Shown here: positions 55,001-64,000 of the stretch, piece after piece
Numbering within the stretch: position 1 is the first letter of the stretch
How the letters are laid out: each line of letters starts with the position of its first letter
Assembly (NCBI GenBank): GCA_018398805.1
Contig: JAGFBZ010000814.1
Location: 4,920,001-4,984,000 of the forward strand
Direction: 5' to 3'
DNA from: Hirundichthys speculiger
Lineage: Eukaryota; Chordata; Actinopteri; Beloniformes; Exocoetidae
DNA: 64,000 nt
The notes under the pieces: generated by a model
The model's database searches: none
What the model was told of the DNA's origin: nothing
What the model saw: the letters and a program-made list of their open reading frames with translations, nothing else
Translations under genes and position numbers: made by a program

Positions 55001-58000
55001 TTCCCCTTCTGTGTCACTTCCTTCATTGGTCCGCTCCATCTTGACTGTCTACACCTGTGTCTTGTCTGTGAGTGTGCATCTATTGTCCTGTGTTTTCCTC
55101 TCTTCCTAGCCAGCTCCTCATCTGTTCTGTCATGTTCTTGTGTTTTCTTGTCATTTTTGAATTTTGTCTGAGTTTTTAACTATCTTGCATTGGTAGCACT
55201 TTTAGTTCTTCAGTTTTTGTCAACTTAAAAGGACCCTCTTTGCTAGCCTTTTCCATATTCGAAATATATAGGTATAATAACCTAAGCCTTTTTTTTTTTC
55301 CTTTTTCCTGGCAGAAACTTTTAAATATAAAGGTTTGAGAGATTAATACCTGCTGGAATGATACTCAGTAACTACTGTATCAAGGCTTAAAAGAAATGTA
55401 AAGAAACCATGTTAAAATGTTGGTTTGACTTGTCAGTGACAACATGAAAGCACTGTGTTAGTGGTCACTCAGGCACTAAAATGTAATGACTATGATCACT
55501 GGACAATCTATGACGCAATGACTATGATTGCTGGAGAAGGACTGATTGTCCCTTACTCAATTGCTTTTGTCCCAATTAAGTGGATTGAAATGTCCACTAA
55601 ATATTGACCGGTTCCGTGCTTTTTTTTTATCTTTTTCTGATATGAAATTTCTCTACTTTTCCTCTTTTTGACAGCTGGTTTTCTGTGTGGTGTGTTTCTC
55701 TCCCACCTCTCCTACTTCAGTGAGGTGACAATTACAGGGTTTCCAAGCCAAGAGGAGAAGCTCATCATCAGCTGTAATCTGCGGGGACCCCTGTCACACA
55801 CACACACACACACATACACATATACACACATGCATGACCATCCCACTTGTATGCCATTCTCTTACAAAGCCAGATGCAGCATTCACTTCACATACACACA
55901 CCTTACCACCCCCACGCTTACCCTGTGGTATCTCACTCACAAGAGTGAAAAGCAAATCTAGAGGGATGATAGACAGACACACAGACGTATCATTATCCAA
56001 GACTCTCCATCAGCACTGGACATCTGATGCAAACAGGAGGGCTAGAATTCTATCTTATGACATCCTAAAAAAAACCCACACATTTTGTAAAGCTCGTTTC
56101 CTCCTTAAACTTAGCCTTTCCTTGTGTCATTGGTGCATAATGTCCACAGTTCATCAAGTTAAGATCCTGTAGTAGAGAAAAAAAATAAAAAATAAGGAAA
56201 GTAAGAAAAGCAGTAAGTTATTTTTCAAAGGGGTCACCATGAAGTTATCTTTTTTACTTTTACGACAGATTGGACAGCACTCCTATGAAAGTAAAATTTT
56301 TTAGCATAATGGCAGCTACCATTTTAATGTTTCACGAAACATTTTCCTTGCTCCCTGTACCCTCTTCTCCCCTCTTTTCCTGGCGTAAACCTTGTCTGGA
56401 ACTAAACAGGAAGGGTGTGGCGCTGAGGTGGCACACCAGGGTCGCGACCTGGCCTCCCTCCCGTCATTAGAGCCTCCAGCTGGGCCAGGACTTCCGTTGA
56501 TGTGGTCCACCGAGATGGGGAGGCAGGGGAGGGACATCCCTTTAATTGTAGCCTAGGTCATAGCGAAAGGAATGTCTGAGGTCTGAAGCCTTGTTACACA
56601 CACACTCACATCTAGAGACGCTAAAATACACACTCTCTCTTGCCCTTTCTCCTCTGTTTCTCGTTCTCCTGTGTTCTCCACCTTCCATACACCCCTGTGG
56701 AGAAGGCCACTAATTGGCACATTGGCTGCCAGTGTGGGTGTGGAGGGAATGTCAGCGCACCACGCCATAGCAAGGAACCCACAGACATCTCAAGAGCAAT
56801 ATGGGAACCCGGGGGGAGAAAAGGAGAAGATAAAGAACACCTTACAGTGCAGTTTTCTGAAACTACTATGTAACAGAAAGTAGGAAGAAAATCCAGTTCA
56901 GCCTGTTTTGATAGTGGCAGGTACATGAAGGTTTTCATCAGTGTGCTGTGAGACGAGCTCATGTTTGTTTTTGAGGCTAGACAATGAAGCTTAATTTGGT
57001 GGGTAAGGTAAAATAGGCTTATAATAACTAATGAAAAACCAGATATAATGAAACTCCCACACGTGATTTCCTAGTTTTCATCAGACATTGAATTTCTGTG
57101 GTTCAGATAATATGTAAAATTAAAAAAAAAATCCAAAAAACAATTAAATTCCCATAGATTTCCAGGAGAAGGGCTCAAAATTTTTGTTGATGCATTACTG
57201 GCAATAACTTTTATGGCAGAAGTTTAGGACATTCTCACTGTATCCTCTGTAAACCTGAACATTTTCTCAAAAATAAATGCAATGTTCCATAAATCAGACC
57301 ATGACAGAAGTCTGAAAAACAAAAACACCCTCTGGAAACCCCCATGTTCCTTCAGAAAAGTGGTAAGAAATAAATTGGACAGTCTGGTCTGTCTAACTGC
57401 TCCTGAGTAGAGCTCACACTGACCAAAGTATGAAAATAAATAAATCTGAGAACACACACATTCAAAACTACAAAGTCCACCATATTTCAACTTAAATCTG
57501 ATAACTATTTAAACGAACATTTTGAGATTTTCTCATTTCTTTCAAAAAGAACAAGAAAAGAACAAATGTACGGTGTATCTTAGAAGTATGCAGACATATT
57601 TGATGACTCCTAGCTAAATTAAATGTAAAAATCAATGTTTCATCTTTCTCCGGTAACTCAGAAAGTGCCACAAAGCTACTTTTAGCTCAAAGGGTCCTCT
57701 TACAGGTTGAAGTTAAGTCACTTTCTCTTCCTCGACCTCTTCCTCGGTCACTCTCTCGTTCTCACTTCCAACATTATTTTCTTGAGTCTCTTAGTCACCT
57801 CTGCCATGATGTCCATAGTAACTCTGTGGCACCATCATTGTGAGACATAGTTCTGTAGAGAAAAATGCAGTGGTCACAAGAGATGAAAGGAGTTGAAGTT
57901 GAATATTCCTTCAAATTAAACTGATATCTTAGTACAAAATTTCTTTGGAGTTGTTGGGGTTACTATTAAACAGTTAATGTGTGTAAAAGTCAAGACAATC

Positions 58001-61000
58001 TCTGTATGAAATCAACACACTAGCAGTAGGAGCTACGGTGTTTCCCAGTTGATGGAAATTTACTGAATTTTTAGGGCAGAGCTGGTATCCATTTCAACTT
58101 CAATGTCTTTCATTCTTTGTATTTCTCTGCTTTGTAAATTCATTGAACAATGGGTGTCCAAACAAAATATGTGCCACAAGTGCAACATAAAGCTAACTCA
58201 GTCTCCAGGCTCCAACAAAGCAATAGCCATAAGTCGATATAAAACAATGGCAGTTCAGACTGTTTTGAGACTAAGTGGTAGGACCAGCAATGAGGACAAA
58301 AATAGAGCAGTGATGAGGGCTGACGAGAGTGGGAGGGAGGGCGGTAGTGGGTGGCTATTGGTGCATTTGATCTTCTGGTGGGCTGAGTTGCAGGGGGTGC
58401 AAAAGGAGGGACGGCAGGTCAGGGACTGATAGCCCACAGAGCTGGTGGAGCCTCAGTCTCTGGAGCATGAAGCCAACTTTCCAGTCAACACATGAGTCAG
58501 TTAGCAGAGATGCGCCCAAAATAAATGGCTTCCCTGTTCCAGGCGGAACCACACCCTCTTGTGGTTTCTTGGAGGGCAGTGTGGGCAGGCGAGCCGACCG
58601 CCCTTTGGGGTTTTTGGGGCTGTGGATGGATCTGAACAAGTGAGGTAGCATGGGGGAAGAGGGGGAATAGAGGGAGTGTGTGGTGAGTGGGGGCTGTGAG
58701 GAGCATGGGGGTGTGTTTGACTTCCCAAATTGGCAACATGAGGGTGAAGAACTGGCAACCCCTCAGTCTTCACATTGTTTATTGTTTACCCACACAGTGG
58801 ACAGTAAACAATGGCACACCCACTCTTTGGGCGCTCTGCGGCAGAGGCTGGAGGTGACGCTCCCAATCTTTCTTGCTCAAACACACCACTTCACCCTCAC
58901 GGAAAAACTTAAAACATATCTGACTTTCCCCCTGCTATTATTCTGACAAAAGCCACCATTCTCTTCAACAATCCCTCTCTTTCTTCTCTCCATTTTTTTT
59001 TTTTGCTTTCTGTTTCCCCTAATTATTGGTCAAATATTTCTGGAATATTAAAATGTAGACAAGATTTAAAACTGGTGAAAGTTTAGGCTGGTTCTTGCTC
59101 GTACTCTGATGTGTTTAGGCAACCCGAGTAACAATGCCCCAATCTTACTGTACAACCTGTTTTCTATATTCTGTCATACTCTTCCTCTCTGTCTTTTTCT
59201 CTCTGTCTTTCTATGTGCATGTCCCTACCCATGATAGGTCTCGTTATCTGTCAAGCGTCATCTTTATTAGTGCTCTAGGTGAGTCAGAGGAATGACAAGA
59301 GAGAGCCGGGAGTCGATCTTTCATTACCCCTAGCGACGGAAGTGTCATTCTCTCCATTTATTATTCATATTCTCTTTAATTTAACCAGGTGGAAGGAGCC
59401 TTGTAGCCCAGCACTCACAGATACTGTGAGTCACCCCCAGCAAGATAAACATGGACACAGTTTTTTTTCACTTGAAGCCATTGACAGTAAAGCAATCTGC
59501 CCACCGTCTGTAAGGGCACGGCAAATATATGTATGACACAAGATACATCAGAGATGTGATATTAGTGCCATCTGCTTGATATATTCTATACAGTTGGCAC
59601 AAACTCATCAAAATATTACTGTATCAGATTATTGTGAGTTCCACCTCAGAATTCATGAAAGGCTTGATGCGGTTGTTTATTTTAACACAAGATGCTTTTC
59701 TGTGTTTCATGCTTGAAAAGAGAAAATGCTAATCATTCCACAGTTAATTACGTGAAAATGATAAAATTGTTGTTTTTCTTTCGTTTGTTATTGTGTTTTT
59801 ATTTTCTTTGCAGACATTACATTTGTTTTGGGTAAAAATAAATAAATGAATAAATAAATCTTTAGGGAGTACTACCTTGCCTGCATTAGACAAAAAAGAT
59901 CAAACTGTATGCATATACCCTTTAACAAAAAGCACACACCCTTGCACTCAAATACACACTCTCACAAAACACACTCAAAATCCAGTTGAAACTACCCAAA
60001 ACACACATGCGTGCATACATAAACACACACACACACTGACTAAAGCCTTTAGGAGCTCCAACTTCTCAAAGTTGGAATGATGAGAAACACAAGAAGAACA
60101 GGAGAAGATTGAGACAAAGAAAAAGGAAAGAGACAGAAAGAGAGCAAGAAAAAAAACTAAGCAAAAAGAACATTACGTCTGCTAGCCTAGAATTAGAGCG
60201 TGAATGTATTGTCACTCAACTGAATGTTGCAAACTCCAGGTTCCCTCAAAAACAGGGACGTATCCCTCACCGCCTTTTTCCCCCCGAGGACTAGGTGCGT
60301 TTGGGGAGATAATTGACGAGTCCCCTGGCATGCAGCGAGTGAACGAGCGCCACACTCAGCAGCTCGCAGCCACACAAAGCTTGACTCCCTCAGTGCGTGC
60401 ACGTCAGCCTCTATGCTAGAACAATAGACTGGAAGGGAAGGGTGTGCGTGTGTTTTTATGGGCATGCATGCGTATGTGTGTGAATGTGTCCGTGTGCGTC
60501 TGTGTGAGATGTGCGTTTACCAGAGAGGGAGGAAGGGGATAGGTTGATTATTCCTTTCTTAGTGCAGCATAATTCATTTCTGTTAGGCTTGAGAGAGCAC
60601 GCAGGAGTAATGAGAGATGAACCTGAAACAGCCAGACTCTCTGAATCCTGTTCAGAGGAAGGCCTGTATGTTTACTTTTTCTTTTCATCCCTCTCTTTCT
60701 CAACACTTCTACCACCCCTTTCTTCTCCTTTTCCCTGCCTCTATATCCTTGTGTCTGTAGAATAGATCTATGTTTGAGTAACAAGTGTTGTGTCTGAGCG
60801 TCTCAGTGTCTCCCCCACTTTTTCATACTCTAAGATGCTATGTCAGATCCAGTGTGATGGCTTGAATGTCATATTCTCTTTTCTGTTTTCTTTTTCAAAA
60901 GAGCAAATATGCTAGACAAGAGGAACTGGCAGCGCACCAATCACATACAAATAGAAAGTTTGGTTTGTTGACAAAAAAGTTCTGTGAAATGGCAAAGATA

Positions 61001-64000
61001 AAACTGATATCAGAGTTTTCTGTTCAAAGGCATATCCATCTTCATGAGTAATTCGGTTAGCCTGAAGTGATAGACCACAAAATGTCATTTAAATCCACGT
61101 TCCTTACTTTGGACATATTGCTTGTTGTTCAGTCATAAACTTTAAAATGTGGATTTTCAAGCCACTTGACAATAGATCTGGAGAAGAATAAAGTCTAAAT
61201 TTACATACACGAACATGCTGTCGCACTAGAAAAGTAGCACCGCACATGTTTATTTTCCTGTTCTCCTCAATATAAAACTAAAATTGAAAAATTATTCCCA
61301 TTGATTTCTTAATTTGCCAGGGCCAGTGCATCATTGTGAAAACATTCTATTCCAAGTCTTGAATAAAAGATAACTTACTATAATTTAAGTAAAAACAGAC
61401 AAGGATTAGCAGCAAAATGTAATTTAAGTGAAGATGTCTCCCTGAAATATTGGACATCAGCATGTAAGCGTGGAGCTATGCAGCTTAGCATCTGAAAGGT
61501 CACAAAGCAATTAGAAGAAAGGAGAAAAGAAGAAAGAAAATGCATTTTCAGCTTTTCCTCAAATTTTTTAAATTTTATTTGATCATGATATACCTGCAGT
61601 AGGGCTTCCTTGGGGGCTGCTGCCCTGCATCTTTTAAATGTTTTCTTGTTCCAGCACAACTGATTCAAATTAAAGGATCACCATCAGCTTGTTCATGAAT
61701 GTCTGCACAAGTCTGTTAATGATTCAATTGTATTTTAAAATATCCTAAAAATATTTTTATAGACACGCAGAAGAATCAAAAAACTTTTGGTGAAGCTTCT
61801 AATTCCTGGACAAGTGAAATTTGTCCCTGGCACAACTGTTTTTCATAAGATCTCAGAAGCCGCAATGGCTGGAAACCATCATGCCAGTTTTTAACAGTGT
61901 ATTGTCTTTAAATGCTTACATTATTATTTTCTGTATTAAAAAATATCTTAAAAGCAACTGGAGGTCTAGGATATAGGAGATGAATGGACATTTTGCCCTC
62001 CATAATAAAAAAATATAAACAGATGTTTAAGTAAATTACAAGAATCTCATAACTCTACCAGCACCAGAGCTGCTTAAGTAAATATAAGTAGTTACTTTCC
62101 AAGATTAATTATAAAATGAAAAAAGGCAAATGAAAATCGATCTTATTGCAGTATCATTCCAAACTATGAGAACATTTGAATGAAAGGCACCAAGATTCTT
62201 TATCTATAAATAATTTCAATAGGCTACTGTCCCTGTATTTTTTTATTTTATTTTATTTTATTTTATTTTATTTTATTTTATTTTATTTCATCATTGCTAC
62301 AACATATACATTTGTTAATTTTGCAGCAGCTCTGCAGTTCAGCTAAATGAAAGTGTCTCTTGTGGCATGATTCGTATTTTTCCAAACCAAAGGAGGGGGA
62401 AAAAAAAGTCAAGCTCTTTTTCACTCACTCAAAGCATAGTCCCCTTCGCTTCAGAAGAAACCTGCCTTTCTGGATATTTGACACATCTACAAATAGGTAT
62501 CTATTCATTCTGTCATATGGTTGAATAAAATGTGTCTGTTTTAAAATAACACTCATCAGGGCATAAGGGAGAATCCAGTCAGACATGACAAAAAATGATG
62601 ACACAGGGCCAAGTTCCCTAATATTCTGACTGGAACCGTAAATACTTCCCCTGTTAACAGATTGAGGAAGCTGCCATATTCACATTTGCCCGGGGAGAAA
62701 TTCATTCATAGGAAAATAAGAAGAGGCCTACACACGTAAGGGGATGTTTCTCGGTGTCAGACATACAGAATCACTTGATGAATCACTCACAACACAATCA
62801 TCACTTCGCTAAATTGACAACAATAATGTAGATATTAATACTGATGCTTATGTGATCTAACGTCTTGCATAAAATCTGTTGGTTAAATGATTGTGTTGTA
62901 TGAGTTTGTGTGTGCCATTCATACATGTGCATGTGTTTTTGTGAGAAGGAGTAGACGCGTACCAGCAGAAGATTCATCCATGAATGCTGTAGGATCTTGC
63001 ACTCAGTCAGTTTGTCCCCCCCTGTCTGTGCTCCCACCCAACGCCTCCACTCCAGACCCCCTGCAGAGAACTCTGATTGCCGTGGAAACTGCACTTAAAG
63101 AGAAAATTAGGATTGCCTCCTCTCTAATTTAAAAGTATGTCTGAATTGCTTCGTTTATTACAGACGGAAATGCTAAATAAATGTTGTGCTATCTAATTTC
63201 ATAGGTGTTTTCATTCACTTAGAGGATGAGATGAGAGGAAAATAAATCATATCAAAATTTATAAAAGCAATTTAAATGAAGGAAAGCTGCTATTGCTACT
63301 AATGTTGCTGGAGAAAAATCAAAACATTAGCAGAAAACCAATGCAAAACCACAAACATTCAGACAAGCAGAGTATCTGTCCGCTTACAGCCCATATACCA
63401 CACATACAAAGACCATACAACACTTACGCTCTTCGCTCTCTTGTAGTCAAGAGGGCTCAGAGTAGATGTGGAAAATTACTGCTCTGATCTGACCACCTCT
63501 TGCACAATCAAGACTCAAACTCGTGGGCTCGATGCAGGTATATTTATCTCCTGCGGTAATGAACCGTATATTCATGCAAACACGGACAAAAGTGAAAATG
63601 GCAAAGACATTTTCATACACTGTGTAAACACTTTTAATTAATAATGTTGTAGCAATATGCATGCATGCTTGGCATGAGCTCAAAAGATGGTACATGTCAT
63701 ATAAATATGAGAACAAGCAAACATGGGGTTAAACTGAATAGACACAAGTGCCTCTCAGCTTGTCTGGTCATCTCTGTTGAACCCAACGTTCCCTGCAGCA
63801 GGGGTCCATTTGGTCCCAGTAGTGGGTGACAGTGGCCAGTAGTCACTTCTCTCTCACTGACTGGCTCTGTGTTGAACCTTAACCACACTGTCCCCACACG
63901 ACATCCTGGGGCCAGGTGAGCACGCCACTGTGCTGGACACAACTCAAACATCATTCCAGTCTCGAGTCTGTACATAAAGGCACAGGGGGCAAGCAGCGGG
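52061..64000. other. Element-poor non-coding region, possible conserved elements
   Basis: Twelve kilobases without a recognised gene or mobile element. Simple repeats: (CA)n about 55795-55830, GT-rich 60445-60520, (TTTTA)n 62241-62287, T run 54169-54183. Several stretches stand out for balanced composition and lack of simple sequence: 53470-53720, 54300-54600, 56690-56800, 59270-59500, 60180-60420 and 62975-63215. This pattern is what gene deserts with conserved non-coding elements around developmental genes look like, but it is an impression only. Frames in these patches are short (under about 115 codons) and show no domains. Confidence 0.45.
62241..62287. repeat. (TTTTA)n microsatellite
   Basis: About nine pure pentamer units. 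Confidence 0.95.

Noticed and set aside
58103..58773. Overlapping frames of 80-108 codons on both strands
   Set aside because: Similar-length frames on opposite strands in a G-rich patch, with no motif and no splice context; treated as chance.

Overview
This window looks like non-coding DNA from a ray-finned (teleost, probably percomorph) fish. The evidence is an AT-rich, microsatellite-rich background and a mix of transposable elements typical of fish genomes: a Tc1-like transposon with long terminal repeats, an RTE-type LINE, CR1/L2/Rex1-like LINE tails, tRNA-headed SINEs, several hAT elements, a Harbinger remnant, a pogo-like element and Ty3/gypsy fragments. I found no host protein-coding exon, rRNA or tRNA gene that I can defend. 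The species call is inference from repeat types.

Layout. 1-8.8 kb: a tRNA-derived SINE (1758-2114), a hAT-type element (2450-6757) split by a decayed RTE LINE (3056-6001), and an LTR-like repeat (7934-8771) that received a second copy of the same SINE. 9.5-10 kb: a very GC-rich unclassified block. 15.6-21.3 kb: a dense cluster with an unnamed GGGCCC-ended element (copy A) carrying a LINE fragment, a 374-bp MITE, a full-length but dead Tc1-like transposon, and a palindrome-rich TIR element containing another LINE tail. 22.6-23.4 kb: decayed gypsy gag/protease. 25.6-27.6 kb: a LINE tail and a hAT MITE inserted in an AT microsatellite. 28.9-35.2 kb: a LINE reverse transcriptase, then a gypsy element split by GGGCCC element copy B, which is itself split by a hAT that still carries a short transposase-like exon, then a SINE. 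36.5-38 kb: a Harbinger remnant. 38.4-40.1 kb: a CpG-rich unclassified block with a cluster of YY1-like motifs. 42.1-42.5 kb: a fold-back element with a 14-bp target duplication whose arms each contain a hammerhead-ribozyme-like core, resembling Penelope-like retroelement material. 42.5-64 kb: element-poor apart from an old SINE and a pogo-like element split by a hAT (50.4-52.1 kb). This last part has several compositionally distinct patches that could be conserved non-coding elements.

The genes here do not work together as a pathway. Every coding remnant belongs to a mobile element, and nearly all are disrupted. The interest lies in nested insertion histories (empty sites and target duplications can be read directly), in possible ribozymes, and in palindrome evolution between two copies of one element. 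Assignments to repeat families rest on recognition of terminal sequences and protein motifs; no database search was run.
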